Counted from the first letter of the stretch, positions 35,465 through 45,147 are shown. The stretch: 64,000 bases of DNA from Aerococcaceae bacterium NML190073 (GCA_026131555.1 JAMXJH010000005.1:96889-160888), one strand, 5' to 3'. Notes: generated from the letters alone by a model not told the origin. Program-made: numbers and translations.

Positions 35465-35507
35465 AAAAAATAAAGGAACAACTCCCCCTTCAGAAAGTTA
35501 TCCCTTA
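35462..35507 (-). terminator. Terminator after the DUF218 gene
   Basis: An 11-bp stem AAGGGATAACT/AGTTGTTCCTT with two wobble pairs is followed by an AT-rich tail with T8. Confidence 0.8.
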
Positions 35508-35521
35508 ACAATATAGCCTGA

Positions 35522-36520
35522 CTAGATCAACATGATGAACAAGCGAACAAGTAATAAAATCCCACAAATGAATAGATGTCTTCTCAATGTCAAACTCAAA
35601 TACCCAATATACTCACGCAAATAAGCGTTCACTGTATAATAGAATTTCGTGCGCGCCCCATAACCGATACATGCGTATCCTTGTTGCTTAGCAATAACCA
35701 ATGCTCTAAATAGATGATAATAATTCGTTACAATGGCAACTCGTGGCTCTTTCTTGGTCATTAAAGCGTAGGAGCATTCAATATTTTCATAAGTATTTAC
35801 CGCTCGATTCTCAAGTATGATACGTTGCGAATCGATACCTCGTTCAATCGCATACTGCGCCATCGCCTCTGCTTCCGACACTAATTCATCGTCGCCCTGC
35901 CCACCGGACATGATGATTTGACAACTTTCCTGCTGTTTAGCAAAAATTTTCATCGCTTTCTCAATACGACTTGCTAATAACGGTGTCACTTGATCGCCCA
36001 TTAAACCGGCTCCCAACACAATTACATAATCTAACTTCCGTTGAGGTAAATTGATGAAATTCGCAATCGTTGCAAAAAAATACATCAGAAAAGTAAATAA
36101 AAAATAGAGCAGACACGATGATATGTAATAGAAAATATGGTTTGCGACCGTATCCTCCGTCACATTGATTAGCAACGGCCATGCAACGGTATAGAGAATT
36201 GCCCCAATGCCACTTGCCAAAGCTAAGCAATGTGCTAATCGAAATCCTTCACGGCGAATAATCTTGATACCGTTGATAAGTAAAATTCCTATTGCAATTA
36301 ACGGCGCCAACGCAGTGACAGCGAAAGGCAACAACAGAATCGCTAACAGGAAAGGATTCACAACACCTTCACTCGTTTGAAATAGCCAAATAAAAACTGC
36401 ACCATACACTGTTCCCAACCAAATAACCGCTAAAGCGCCGAACCATAATGTTCGTCGCTCGTGCACAGCTGCTCGCAACAGAATGGCGGACACCACCATT
36501 ACCACTATCAATAACAACAC
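35522..36520 (-). CDS. DUF218/YdcF-family membrane protein (ElyC/SanA-like)
   Basis: 332 residues. About four to five N-terminal membrane helices are followed by the DUF218 domain, with the family segments LDYVIVLGAGLMGD, SGGQGDDELVSEAEAMAQYAIERGI, ILENRAVNTYENIECSYAL and VAIVTNYYHLFRALVIAKQQGY; a last hydrophobic helix ends the protein. Relatives affect envelope integrity or lipid-carrier metabolism in other bacteria, but no reaction is firmly known. The start is GTG at 36520 with GGAGGTG 5 nt upstream. Confidence 0.82.
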   Translation of the reverse strand: MLLLIVVMVVSAILLRAAVHERRTLWFGALAVIWLGTVYGAVFIWLFQTSEGVVNPFLLAILLLPFAVTALAPLIAIGILLINGIKIIRREGFRLAHCLALASGIGAILYTVAWPLLINVTEDTVANHIFYYISSCLLYFLFTFLMYFFATIANFINLPQRKLDYVIVLGAGLMGDQVTPLLASRIEKAMKIFAKQQESCQIIMSGGQGDDELVSEAEAMAQYAIERGIDSQRIILENRAVNTYENIECSYALMTKKEPRVAIVTNYYHLFRALVIAKQQGYACIGYGARTKFYYTVNAYLREYIGYLSLTLRRHLFICGILLLVRLFIMLI

Positions 36521-36544
36521 TTTTCACCTCCACGATTTTCTTCC

Positions 36545-36574
36545 AGTTTAGCATGCCTACCTGTCGTGATGCAA
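36545..36574 (-). promoter_or_regulatory. Promoter of the DUF218 gene
   Basis: Minus strand: TTGCAT, 18 nt spacer, TAAACT with TG upstream (extended -10), 25 nt before the GTG start. Confidence 0.5.
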
Positions 36575-36600
36575 TCCACCTTGAGTTGGATATTTTTTGC

Positions 36601-36629
36601 TAGGCAATTGGCGTATAAAAGCGTATAAT
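36601..36629 (+). promoter_or_regulatory. Promoter of the DUF1827 gene
   Basis: TAGGCA, 17 nt spacer, perfect TATAAT; the start codon lies 24 nt downstream. Confidence 0.65.
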
Positions 36630-36652
36630 GATACTCAAAGGAGGCGTGCATT

Positions 36653-36952
36653 ATGAAAATGATTGATGTCACGAATAGCCATTATACACTTGTTACTGAA
36701 CAACTTGCGAGCACAGATGCTTCCGTTGTTAAAGTTTATACCATCGGGCCGACTACTGTGATTTATACAGAAGCGCCTACACATCGCAACATTGTCCTCG
36801 TCAATAAGGTTCGTCCAATTCGAGCAAAGGAAATTGACTTTACAATTGAACGCCTCTTCCAACAATCCACACGTGATAAAATCGAAATTCTTGAAGCCCA
36901 TAACTTTGTCGAAATGGAATTGAAATGTAAAGCGTCGAAGTCACATATATAA
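36653..36952 (+). CDS. DUF1827 family protein
   Basis: 99-residue soluble protein of unknown function found in Lactobacillales. Segments I recognise as typical are MIDVTNSHYTLVTEQLASTD, VKVYTIGPTTVIYTEAPTH and VRPIRAKEIDFTIERLF. AAAGGAGG lies 8-10 nt upstream. It is monocistronic and convergent with the sortase gene, sharing a terminator. Confidence 0.82.
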   Translation: MKMIDVTNSHYTLVTEQLASTDASVVKVYTIGPTTVIYTEAPTHRNIVLVNKVRPIRAKEIDFTIERLFQQSTRDKIEILEAHNFVEMELKCKASKSHI

Positions 36953-36992
36953 AAAACAAAGAGCCCGTAAAATGTGGGCTCTTTGTTTTTTA
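36951..36992. terminator. Bidirectional terminator
   Basis: AAACAAAGAGCCC and GGGCTCTTTGTTT pair, with A and T runs on both sides. It serves DUF1827 (plus) and the sortase (minus). Confidence 0.88.
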
Positions 36993-36995
36993 TAG

Positions 36996-37730
36996 TTATT
37001 GCTGGTCTGGTCGAGTCAATTTCAATTTGAATGCTTCAACCATTTCTTTATTTGCCTTCTCAATCGGTGTACTCTCCACCAATTTTCCTTGAACAACAAT
37101 CCGTTCGACTAATGAACTGTCGCAGGTAATTAGCGTAACAATTGCTTCTTGCGTCGGTTCAATTAAGTCAATCCGTGTTGCCGGCACTTGCTCGTAATAG
37201 AAAATTTCATATTTATACACTTTCGCCAAGTCAGTCAAATAAACGAAGTCCCCAATGTTCACATTGATGAGGGGAGCAAACAATAATTCCTTATGAATTG
37301 AATGATGGCTCGCCAGGGGATAATTCGATTCTCCCATCTTCTGATCGGCTAGTAATGTTCCCGCTCCTAAATACATTCCTTCGTCAGATACACCTTTATA
37401 AATCGGCAAATTCATCTTCACGCTCGGTATCGCAATCGCACCGACAGTCGGCAAATCTTTCGGGTCAACATTTTTGCTAATAACAGTATAAGGATTCAAC
37501 GTGCCGACATCTTCGAAATTATATGTCACTGAACGCTGTTCATTGGCTTCAATCTGTTCTCGCGTCAGTTGATGAATCGCATTGACTTCTTGTCCTCGTT
37601 TAATCATATAATTCTTAATCGGATCCAACAGCAATAAGCCGATACCAATCATAAAGAATAAGACCGCTAGCGTTGTGCGAATGATATTCCCGCGCTTACG
37701 GCGACGACGGCTCGATAAGTTTTTCCCCAT
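36996..37730 (-). CDS. Class A sortase (copy 1)
   Basis: Transpeptidase that anchors LPxTG proteins to the cell wall. 244 residues: basic N-terminus (RRRRKRG), one membrane helix (LAVLFFMIGIGLLLLDPI) and the extracellular sortase barrel. Catalytic residues are visible as H142 in LASHHS, C203 in VTLITCD and R210 in VERIVV. The ATG at 37730 has GAGGG 8 nt upstream; an in-frame start at 37763 lacks support. Close relative of the second sortase at 57459, with shared stretches such as DLPT-GAIAIPSVK and SNYPLASHHSIH. No substrate with an LPxTG motif is in the window. Confidence 0.92.
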   Translation of the reverse strand: MGKNLSSRRRRKRGNIIRTTLAVLFFMIGIGLLLLDPIKNYMIKRGQEVNAIHQLTREQIEANEQRSVTYNFEDVGTLNPYTVISKNVDPKDLPTVGAIAIPSVKMNLPIYKGVSDEGMYLGAGTLLADQKMGESNYPLASHHSIHKELLFAPLINVNIGDFVYLTDLAKVYKYEIFYYEQVPATRIDLIEPTQEAIVTLITCDSSLVERIVVQGKLVESTPIEKANKEMVEAFKLKLTRPDQQ

Positions 37731-37847
37731 ACTGAAATCCCTCATTTCACTTCTTATTAACATATAGAATCATAGCATGTTCTGCTTACAAATCCTAGCG
37801 TTTATATTTATCTTAATATAATCTTCACAGTTTATTCATAATCGTTA

Positions 37848-37893
37848 TAAAAAGAGCGGAATGCCCTCCTGAACTCAGGAAATCACTCCGCTA
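37848..37893 (-). terminator. Terminator after the P-type ATPase
   Basis: AGCGGA/TCCGCT with an inner CCTGAGTTCAGG hairpin, followed by CTTTTTAT on the minus strand. Confidence 0.82.
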
Positions 37894-37901
37894 TTATATT
37901 A

Positions 37902-40583
37902 CTATTTCTCTGCTTGTTCGTATTTTTCTGCGATGCCTGTCGCACGGAAAATGAACTTGATTATCTCAACAAAGATAACAATTGAGAAGGCTGCTGCAAA
38001 GACGATACCCCATTGATCCAATGTCGGAACTGTTACGTCAAAGAAACTGTTCACACCCGGTGTGATAATCACACCCAACAATAATGCGCCTGATAGTAAA
38101 GCCGCGCCGTTTAAGTATTTGTTATCAAATGGATTACCACTTAACAATGAACGGAATGCCGACTTCACATTGAACGCGTGGAACAACTGAATCAAACCTA
38201 AGGTCGCAAACGCCATTGTTTCCCCTAAATTCACTGCTAAACCTAAGTGCTTTGTTGCGTACCAGTACACGAATAAAGTTAAACCACTTTCCAACACACC
38301 TTGGTACAAGATGCTTGGCAAAATACCGTTCGACAAGAAGTTAGAATCTTTAGAACGCGGTGGACGTTGCATCACGTTCGGTTCTGCTTTTTCCATACCT
38401 AAGGCAATTGCCGGGAAAACGTCGGTTACTAGGTTGATCCATAAGATATGCACCGGCTCCAAAATAGTCCATCCCATCAATGTAGCGATAAATAGAGTTA
38501 ATACTTCCCCTAAGTTGGCAGATAATAGATACTGTACCGCCTTTTGGATATTGGCGAATACTTTACGCCCTTCTTCAACTGCTACGACGATAGTTTCGAA
38601 GTTGTCATCAGCCAAGACCATGTCAGAAGCACCTTTTGACACTTCTGTACCGGTAATTCCCATACCGACACCGATATCCGCTTGCTTCAACGATGGCGCA
38701 TCATTCACGCCGTCCCCGGTCATTGATACAGTCTTGTTGTTCGCTTGCCATGCTTTGATAATACGCACCTTGTGCTCCGGCGATACGCGTGCATAAACTG
38801 AGTAATCCGCCACACGATTTACTAATTCTTCATCTGTAATGGCGTCTAGCTCTGCTCCCGTAATCACATGCCCGCCATTATCTTCGGCAGGATTGAGAAT
38901 TGTTAAACGTTCCGCAATCGCTTGCGCTGTTTCTGCGTGGTCACCTGTAATCATTACCGTACGCATTCCCGCTTGACGTGCTACTTCAATCGCAGCACCT
39001 GCTTCTTGACGTTCAGGGTCAATCATTCCGACCAATCCGGCAAAAACTAACTCTTTCTCAACATAGTCCGAATCAATTTTAGCTGGTAATGTGTCAATGA
39101 TTTTGTACGCAGCAGCTAAAACACGCAACGCTTGGCGTGCCATCGCCGTATTCTTCGCTAAAACATCTTGGCGTTCTGCTTCGGTTAATTCAGTGATTGT
39201 ACCGTCCTTATCGTCATGGCTACAACGTTGAATTAATTGGTCCGGTGCGCCTTTTACAGCTACTAGATAGCGTCCGTCTTCCAGTTGATGAATCGTTGAC
39301 ATCAACTTACGCGTTGAATCAAACGGCACTTCTGCCACACGTGGAAACTTCGCTAATTGTGCCGTTAAATCATAACCTTTATCCAAAGCGTACTTGATCA
39401 TTGCTGTTTCTGTCGGATCACCAATCAAGTTACCTTCGGCATCGATTTCGGTATCATTGGCATAACTGATGCTACGCAACAATGGTGTCGTTAATGCAAT
39501 CTCATCGCTCGCTTCAAAAAGTTGACCGTTGTAGTACACTTTCTCAATCGTCATCTTGTTGAGTGTCAGTGTGCCTGTCTTATCTGAACAGATAACTTGC
39601 GTACCACCTAAAGTTTCAACTGCCGGTAATGTCCGTACCAAGGCTTTACGGTCAGCCATCGTGCGTGTTCCAATTGATAAGATAATTGTTGTAATTGCCG
39701 GTAACCCTTCCGGAATAGCCGCTACCGCTAAAGAAATCGCAATCAGCAACATATCCGTCGGTTTCTGCCCTTTAAGAAAGACACCTACTACAAAGGTCAA
39801 TACCGCAACTGCCAAAATCATATACGTCAACACTTTACCTAATCTGTCTTGGTCACGTTGTAAAGGTGTTTTTTGTTTTTCGGTGCTGGATAACATGGAG
39901 GCAATATGACCTACTTCCGTTTCCATTCCAGTTCCCGTAACAATCGCAACACCGCGTCCATAAGTAACGTTTGTACTTGAAAACACCATATTATGGCGAT
40001 CGCCAATCCCAACTTCTTCGCCGGTAACAACTTCCACAGATTTTTCAACCGGTACGGACTCACCGGTCAACGCCGCTTCTTCTACTTTCAATGAGTTGGC
40101 TTCAATCAAACGCATATCCGCCGGTACAACATCTCCCGCTTCCAATAGAACAATATCGCCCGGCACTAAATCGTGGCTTTTAACTGTTGCGACATTTCCT
40201 TCACGACGTACACGCGCTTCCGGAGAAGCCATTTCGCGCAACGCGTCAATCGCTTCTTCTGCTTTCGCCTCCTGGAAAACACCCATAATGGCATTCAAGA
40301 TGACAACCAACAGAATGATAATCGCATCTGTTAAACCGTGCATTCCTTCCGCAATAACGGACACAACCGCCGCCACTAACAACACAATAATCATAAAGTC
40401 TTTGAACTGTTCTAAAAATTTCTGTAAGAGCGTAGATTTCTCTTCCGCTTCCAATTCATTGCGTCCGTATTGCTCCAAACGTTGTACCGCTTCTTGCTGT
40501 GTTAAACCGATCGCCACATTGGAATTCAATTGCTGAACTAAGGTTTCAGCTGTCTCTTTGTATGCTACTAATTCTTTTGTCAT
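37902..40583 (-). CDS. Cation-transporting P-type ATPase (PII, Ca2+/Mn2+ type); probable manganese exporter
   Basis: 893 residues with ten predicted membrane helices. It has an N-terminal cation-ATPase domain, TGES (173-176) in the actuator domain, PEGLP (291-295) in helix M4, phosphorylation site DKTGTLT at D334, KGAPDQL in the nucleotide domain, and TGDGVNDAPSLKQADIGVGMG in the hinge; NLVTD in M6 completes the SPCA/PMCA-like ion site. Such pumps move Ca2+ and/or Mn2+. The yybP-ykoY riboswitch in its leader argues for Mn2+ export, like YoaB of Lactococcus. AGGAGG lies 8 nt before the ATG. Monocistronic. Confidence 0.93.
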   Translation of the reverse strand: MTKELVAYKETAETLVQQLNSNVAIGLTQQEAVQRLEQYGRNELEAEEKSTLLQKFLEQFKDFMIIVLLVAAVVSVIAEGMHGLTDAIIILLVVILNAIMGVFQEAKAEEAIDALREMASPEARVRREGNVATVKSHDLVPGDIVLLEAGDVVPADMRLIEANSLKVEEAALTGESVPVEKSVEVVTGEEVGIGDRHNMVFSSTNVTYGRGVAIVTGTGMETEVGHIASMLSSTEKQKTPLQRDQDRLGKVLTYMILAVAVLTFVVGVFLKGQKPTDMLLIAISLAVAAIPEGLPAITTIILSIGTRTMADRKALVRTLPAVETLGGTQVICSDKTGTLTLNKMTIEKVYYNGQLFEASDEIALTTPLLRSISYANDTEIDAEGNLIGDPTETAMIKYALDKGYDLTAQLAKFPRVAEVPFDSTRKLMSTIHQLEDGRYLVAVKGAPDQLIQRCSHDDKDGTITELTEAERQDVLAKNTAMARQALRVLAAAYKIIDTLPAKIDSDYVEKELVFAGLVGMIDPERQEAGAAIEVARQAGMRTVMITGDHAETAQAIAERLTILNPAEDNGGHVITGAELDAITDEELVNRVADYSVYARVSPEHKVRIIKAWQANNKTVSMTGDGVNDAPSLKQADIGVGMGITGTEVSKGASDMVLADDNFETIVVAVEEGRKVFANIQKAVQYLLSANLGEVLTLFIATLMGWTILEPVHILWINLVTDVFPAIALGMEKAEPNVMQRPPRSKDSNFLSNGILPSILYQGVLESGLTLFVYWYATKHLGLAVNLGETMAFATLGLIQLFHAFNVKSAFRSLLSGNPFDNKYLNGAALLSGALLLGVIITPGVNSFFDVTVPTLDQWGIVFAAAFSIVIFVEIIKFIFRATGIAEKYEQAEK

Positions 40584-40631
40584 AATTCCCTCCTAAATAT
40601 AATCCCCCTGTTCTTACGGTTTTGTTCGTAC

Positions 40632-40813
40632 AAAAAAAGGACTCATGAGCAAGCATGTAGGCAAGTTAACCTTGTCGGCAACGCAATGCAAACCGACGAT
40701 TCTCTTATTACATCCTTATCTCATAAGTCTCACTATTTAAGTACAGTGCCAGTAGCAAAGCTACTTGACGTTGTTGACACTGACGAGGCGAAACCTCCAG
40801 TTACTCCCTTATG
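40632..40813 (-). promoter_or_regulatory. yybP-ykoY manganese riboswitch with terminator expression platform
   Basis: Read on the minus strand: the aptamer starts CATAAGGGAGTAACTGG and closes with GTGAGACTTATGAG (P1 pairs CATAAG with CTTATG). In between are GTCAGTGTCAACAA and a GTAGCTTTGCTAC hairpin arm, consistent with the family core. Downstream, CTCATGAGTC followed by CT7 (40632-40649) can pair with GACTTATGAG at 40720-40729, which is the 3' strand of P1. Ligand-stabilised P1 would prevent the terminator, so manganese turns the gene on. This is the typical logic for an exporter. Confidence 0.88.
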
Positions 40814-40840
40814 AACAGGTTAATTCAATTAACATAGTGT

Positions 40841-40869
40841 ATTGTATCGGATTTCTACAATAATTTCAA
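40841..40869 (-). promoter_or_regulatory. Promoter of the riboswitch-controlled ATPase
   Basis: Minus strand: TTGAAA, 17 nt spacer, TACAAT. The expected start of RNA is about 20 nt before the riboswitch P1 stem. Confidence 0.75.
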
Positions 40870-41002
40870 GAAAAATCACCCATTCCACTAAAAGATTCCG
40901 TTTCCACTCTTAGATATCCCATTAAGTTTGCCAATATTCCTATTGAGCAAAACCCTCAAGAAAAAGATTGGACATTTTTTAATAGGCTTGCTTTAGTTTT
41001 TT

Positions 41003-41011
41003 TGGTATAAT
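41003..41011 (+). promoter_or_regulatory. Extended -10 promoter of flavodoxin-pepS
   Basis: TGGTATAAT, a perfect extended -10; no strong -35. 34 nt upstream of the flavodoxin start. Confidence 0.6.
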
Positions 41012-41044
41012 GGGGGCAACATATAATTAGAAGGAGGCAGTAAC

Positions 41045-41497
41045 GTGCCACAGGCATTAATTATTTTTACCAGTTTAACCGGGAACACCGAACAATGTAC
41101 GGATATTTTGGCTGAAGCATTGGAATCTCACGGTATTGACGTAGAAATTCATGATGTTATGCAAGCCGACCCGCAAGACTTTCTTGATTTCGACATTACA
41201 ATTATCGGGACTTACACGTACGGTGTAGATGGTGTGCTCCCTGATGAAATGCTTGATTTCTACGATGAACTCAACGAATTAGACTTAACAGGCAAAATAT
41301 TTGGCGTCTTCGGTTCCGGCGACACGTTCTATGAAGGTTACTTCTGCAAAGCGGTCGACACATTCGAGCAAGCATTCACACAAATCGGTGCGACTAAAGG
41401 CGGCGAAAGCGTCAAAGTAAATTTGAACCCTGAAGATGAAGATATCGAAGCTCTCGAACAGCTTGCAGCAAGCATTGCTGAACACTTTAACAATTAA
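41045..41497 (+). CDS. Flavodoxin
   Basis: 150-residue FMN electron carrier. The phosphate-binding loop is seen at FTSLTGNTEQCTDIL, the isoalloxazine loops at TYTYGVDGVLPDEM and FGSGDTFYEGYFCKAVDTF. The start is GTG at 41045 with AGAAGGAGG upstream. It is acidic throughout. It is followed by pepS after 12 nt, so both are in one transcript. Partner enzymes are not in the window. Confidence 0.93.
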   Translation: MPQALIIFTSLTGNTEQCTDILAEALESHGIDVEIHDVMQADPQDFLDFDITIIGTYTYGVDGVLPDEMLDFYDELNELDLTGKIFGVFGSGDTFYEGYFCKAVDTFEQAFTQIGATKGGESVKVNLNPEDEDIEALEQLAASIAEHFNN

Positions 41498-41509
41498 GGA
41501 GAACATTTT

Positions 41510-42748
41510 ATGACATTCCCAAATTTCGAACAATTATTACAGAAATACGCTGACTTGCTCGTCCACAAAGGAATCAATGTTACAGAGGGCGATTATGTAC
41601 AAATCCAGACAGATGTCGAACAAGCCCCGCTCGTACGCTTGTTAGTGGAAAGTGCATATAAAGCCGGCGCCAAACAAGTTATCGTCAACTGGAGTGATGA
41701 TACAATTACACGCAGTCATTTCGTCCACCAAACAGAAGAAGTATTGACGGATATTCCACAATATAAGATTGACGAAGCCAATGACATGATTGCTAAACGC
41801 GCTAAACGCATTGCGTTGCGCTCTTCTGACCCGAACGCCTTGACCGGTGTTGACCCAAGCAAAATCAGTGCGCAACAAAAAGCAAGTTCAATCGCTTTGA
41901 AAGATGTGCGTATTGCCACACAAGCAAATGTTGTCAGCTGGTTAGTCTGTGCTGGAGCCGGTAAAGCATGGGCACAACTTGTTTTCCCTGAATTGAGCGA
42001 AGAAGACGCAGTCGATGCACTGTGGGATCAAATCTTCAAAACAACACGCGTTTACGAAGAAGATCCAATCGCCGCATGGGATGCCCATGAAGCAAAATTG
42101 AACGAGAAAGCAGACTTCTTAAATGCGGAACAATTCGATGCCTTGCATTATTCTGCACCGGGTACAGATTTAACACTCGGTTTACCTGCCAACCACGTTT
42201 GGGAAAGTGCAGGTAGCACCAACAAACAAGGTCAAGTCTTCATCGCAAATATGCCGACAGAGGAAGTCTTTACAGCACCTGATTTCCGTCGTGCAGACGG
42301 TGTTATCAAGAGTTCTAAGCCGCTCAGCTACGGCGGAACAGTCATCGACGGCATGACTTTCCACTTCCAAAATGGTGAAATTACCGAAGTTGCAGCTGAA
42401 CAAGGTGAAGAAACTTTACGCAAATTAGTGGAAGATAACGAAGGTGCGCGCTCACTTGGTGAAGTTGCTCTCGTAGCACACAAATCACCTATCTCACAAT
42501 CCGGTATTATTTTCTTCAATACATTATTTGACGAAAATGCCTCTAACCACTTAGCAATTGGTTCAGCTTACGCAACTTCCGTTCAAGGCGGAACTGAAAT
42601 GAGCCAAGACGAATTGAAAGAAGCCGGCTTAAACCGCTCAATCGTTCACGTTGACTTCATGGTCGGTAACGCCGAAATGAACATTGACGGTATTCGAAAA
42701 GACGGTTCGCGTGTTGCTATCTTCCGCAATGGTGAATGGGCATTCTAA
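41510..42748 (+). CDS. pepS: Aminopeptidase PepS (M29 family)
   Basis: Cytoplasmic metallo-aminopeptidase that trims peptides, 412 residues, the usual length for M29. Family stretches include GINVTEGDYVQIQTDVEQAPLVRLLVESAYKAGAKQVIVNW, ADGVIKSSKPLSYGGTVIDG, NEGARSLGEVALV, and the metal-ligand region NRSIVHVDFMVGNAEMNIDG. Ribosome binding site AAGGAG. It would work on peptides imported by systems such as the Opp transporter at 4-8 kb, though the genes are not linked. Confidence 0.93.
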   Translation: MTFPNFEQLLQKYADLLVHKGINVTEGDYVQIQTDVEQAPLVRLLVESAYKAGAKQVIVNWSDDTITRSHFVHQTEEVLTDIPQYKIDEANDMIAKRAKRIALRSSDPNALTGVDPSKISAQQKASSIALKDVRIATQANVVSWLVCAGAGKAWAQLVFPELSEEDAVDALWDQIFKTTRVYEEDPIAAWDAHEAKLNEKADFLNAEQFDALHYSAPGTDLTLGLPANHVWESAGSTNKQGQVFIANMPTEEVFTAPDFRRADGVIKSSKPLSYGGTVIDGMTFHFQNGEITEVAAEQGEETLRKLVEDNEGARSLGEVALVAHKSPISQSGIIFFNTLFDENASNHLAIGSAYATSVQGGTEMSQDELKEAGLNRSIVHVDFMVGNAEMNIDGIRKDGSRVAIFRNGEWAF

Positions 42749-42763
42749 TCACACACGATTCGT

Positions 42764-42800
42764 GAAGGTAAGTCCGATTCAATCTAATCGACTTACCTTC
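42764..42800. other. Stable intergenic hairpin without a T run
   Basis: GAAGGTAAGTC and GACTTACCTTC pair perfectly, with an inner GATT/AATC. It follows pepS but is not trailed by T residues, so it may act as a 3' stabiliser or weak terminator. Confidence 0.55.
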
Positions 42801-42851
42801 CAATTCAACATAAGCGACTGACGCTTATCCACTCATCAAAGGAGGTTTCTT

Positions 42852-43097
42852 ATGTCTCGACACAATCAACAAATCGATATTGACCATTTCATCAATCGTC
42901 GCCTCACAAGGAGTGGTTGGTTTTTCTTGGTAATCGTCATGTCTTTACTCTTTCTATCATTATATTTCCTCGTACCTAATTTGCGAAAATCTTCTGTTTC
43001 TTCCAGTTCCCAAATAGCATTGGAAGAGCGGGTTCAAATGCTGGAAGATAAAGTAGAACACCTTGAATCAATCTTGTCTTCTTCATCGCCAAATTAA
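42852..43097 (+). CDS. Small single-pass membrane protein with coiled coil, unknown function
   Basis: 81 residues: a polar N-terminus, one membrane helix (SGWFFLVIVMSLLFLSLYFLVP), a Ser-rich linker (SSVSSSSQ) and a C-terminal leucine-heptad coiled coil (LEERVQMLEDKVEHLESIL). AAAGGAGG is 8 nt upstream. The orientation is probably N-in, C-out. It lies 18 nt before the glycosyltransferase gene and is likely in the same transcript as galU. No family recognised. Confidence 0.65.
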   Translation: MSRHNQQIDIDHFINRRLTRSGWFFLVIVMSLLFLSLYFLVPNLRKSSVSSSSQIALEERVQMLEDKVEHLESILSSSSPN

Positions 43098-43115
43098 TGG
43101 ATAGGAGCTGTTCAA

Positions 43116-44231
43116 ATGAAAATATTACATATCAATTCCTATTACTCAACTTCCGGGTTATTCAAACAATTGTACGATCGCCAAATTGCCGCCGGCTTGA
43201 CTATTGATGTATATGTCCCGATTTCACATCAATATCCTTCTGAACGCATTGCCGCAAAAGGCGACTATACCCGTATCAGTCGTAATCACAATAAATTTGA
43301 ACGCTACTTTTTCCATTGGAAACATCGTAGCATTCTCAAAGATTTGTTGGCGAATTACACGCCGGATAATTATGACGTTGTCCATGCCCATTCGCTATTC
43401 TCGAATGGTTGGCTCGCCCTTCAACTCTGGAAAAAATATAAGCGACCATATGTCGTCGCCATTCGCAATACAGATGTGCGGACCTTTTTTGAGAAGATGC
43501 CATGGCTAAGACGCATGGGACTGGAAATCTTGGAACATGCCAGTCAGGTCGTATTCATCTCACAAAATTCGTACGATGAAGTGTTCCATCACTACATTCC
43601 GCAAGCAATGCGTGAAGTCTTGCGTGGCAAAACAATGATTCTACCGAATGGCATTGATGATTTCTGGCACGAGAATGCTTACACAACTAAAGAAGCCCAC
43701 TTACACTCGCCAATTCGCATTGTAACTGCCGGTAAAGTGACGCCGGGCAAGCGTTTCATACAATTAGCGGAGATGATTCAATCTTATTCAGACAATATTC
43801 GTCCGGCTGAATTGCATATTATCGGACCTGCTTGGACACCGCGCATTGTTGAACAATTAAACAAAATGCCAAATGTTTATTACTACGGACCGCACAAAAA
43901 AGAGGATATTCTAACCCTCTATCGTCAAATGGACTTATTTGCCCTTTTATCTTATCCGGAAACATTTGGATTAGTTTATCCTGAAGCAATGAGTCAAGGT
44001 TTGCCGGTGATTTATACCAAACACGAAGGATTTGATAGCTTTTTTGACAATCACACGGTCGGCGTTAGCGTAGATAAGAATGACCAATTGGGCTTCAATA
44101 AAGCCATTGACTACATTCTGAAGCACTATGAGCGCCTTTCTGCGAATGCCATAGCAGGTATCGATTCATTCAATTGGAATACTATCACCCAAAGCTATGT
44201 TGATTTGTATCAACAAATTATTCAGCATTAA
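43116..44231 (+). CDS. Glycosyltransferase family 4 (GT-B fold)
   Basis: 371 residues. The N-terminal acceptor domain starts [23 protein letters not shown] and includes [10 protein letters not shown]. The C-terminal Glycos_transf_1 domain has the nucleotide-sugar segment [20 protein letters not shown] and the EX7E motif in [21 protein letters not shown]. The sugar and acceptor are not determined; galU directly downstream supplies UDP-glucose, so UDP-glucose or a product of it is a reasonable donor. Possible roles are glycolipid or wall polymer synthesis. Confidence 0.85.
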   Translation: MKILHINSYYSTSGLFKQLYDRQIAAGLTIDVYVPISHQYPSERIAAKGDYTRISRNHNKFERYFFHWKHRSILKDLLANYTPDNYDVVHAHSLFSNGWLALQLWKKYKRPYVVAIRNTDVRTFFEKMPWLRRMGLEILEHASQVVFISQNSYDEVFHHYIPQAMREVLRGKTMILPNGIDDFWHENAYTTKEAHLHSPIRIVTAGKVTPGKRFIQLAEMIQSYSDNIRPAELHIIGPAWTPRIVEQLNKMPNVYYYGPHKKEDILTLYRQMDLFALLSYPETFGLVYPEAMSQGLPVIYTKHEGFDSFFDNHTVGVSVDKNDQLGFNKAIDYILKHYERLSANAIAGIDSFNWNTITQSYVDLYQQIIQH

Positions 44232-44247
44232 ATATAAGGAGGCTACT

Positions 44248-45147
44248 ATGGTTAAAGTAAAAAAAGCCGTCATTCCGGCAGCAGGTTATGGAACACGTTT
44301 CTTGCCTGCAACTAAAGCAATGGCAAAAGAGATGCTCCCGATTGTTGACAAGCCGACCATTCAATTTATTGTCGAAGAAGCAATTGCTTCCGGCATTGAA
44401 GATATTTTGATTGTTACCGGTAAAAGCAAGCGTCCCATCGAAGATCACTTCGATTCTAATATCGAACTGGAAAGTCATTTGCGCAAACAAGATAAGCTTG
44501 CCTTATTAGAATTGGTTAAGCCGACGAATGTTAATCTATTCTTCGTTCGTCAGTCATACCCACTGGGATTAGGGCACGCGATTTTGCAAGCGGAGGCCTT
44601 TGTCGGCAATGAACCTTTCGTGGTTATGTTGGGCGACGATATTATGGACAGCGAAGTGCCTTTATCCAAACAGTTGATTGATGTTTATGAAGAAACGCAT
44701 GCATCCAATATCGCTGTAATGGAAGTGCCGCACGAAGAAACATCCAAATACGGTATCATTGCACCGGAACGCGAAATGAAAGACGGTTTATACAATGTTG
44801 AATACTTTGTAGAGAAACCGAAACCAGAAGATGCACCTAGTAATTTAGCGATTATCGGACGTTACCTGTTGACTCCTGAAATCTTCAAAATTTTGGAAAC
44901 TCAAGCACCGGGAGCCGGTGGGGAAATCCAATTAACCGACGCTATTGATACATTGAATAAGACGCAGCGTGTTTTTGCCAAACGTTTCGATGGCAAACGT
45001 TACGACATCGGTAACAAACTCGGTTTCTTAGAAATGAGTATTGAATATGGCTTACAACATCCGGAAATCAAAGATGAGTTACGCAACTATCTGAAAAAAT
45101 TAGGCGAGCAACTCAAAGAAACCGAAACAGGGAAATCAACTGAATAA
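44248..45147 (+). CDS. galU: UTP-glucose-1-phosphate uridylyltransferase
   Basis: Makes UDP-glucose for glycolipids, lipoteichoic acid anchors and polysaccharides. 299 residues starting [36 protein letters not shown], the nucleotidyltransferase signature; MLGDDIM and [12 protein letters not shown] are other active-site stretches. The ATG at 44248 follows AAGGAGG. An in-frame start at 44197 inside the glycosyltransferase gene is not used. Last gene before a clear terminator. Confidence 0.96.
   Translation: MVKVKKAVIPAAGYGTRFLPATKAMAKEMLPIVDKPTIQFIVEEAIASGIEDILIVTGKSKRPIEDHFDSNIELESHLRKQDKLALLELVKPTNVNLFFVRQSYPLGLGHAILQAEAFVGNEPFVVMLGDDIMDSEVPLSKQLIDVYEETHASNIAVMEVPHEETSKYGIIAPEREMKDGLYNVEYFVEKPKPEDAPSNLAIIGRYLLTPEIFKILETQAPGAGGEIQLTDAIDTLNKTQRVFAKRFDGKRYDIGNKLGFLEMSIEYGLQHPEIKDELRNYLKKLGEQLKETETGKSTE

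Noticed and set aside
38311..38796. 161-codon open frame on the plus strand
   Set aside because: Antisense to the P-type ATPase; no ribosome binding site and no recognisable domain.
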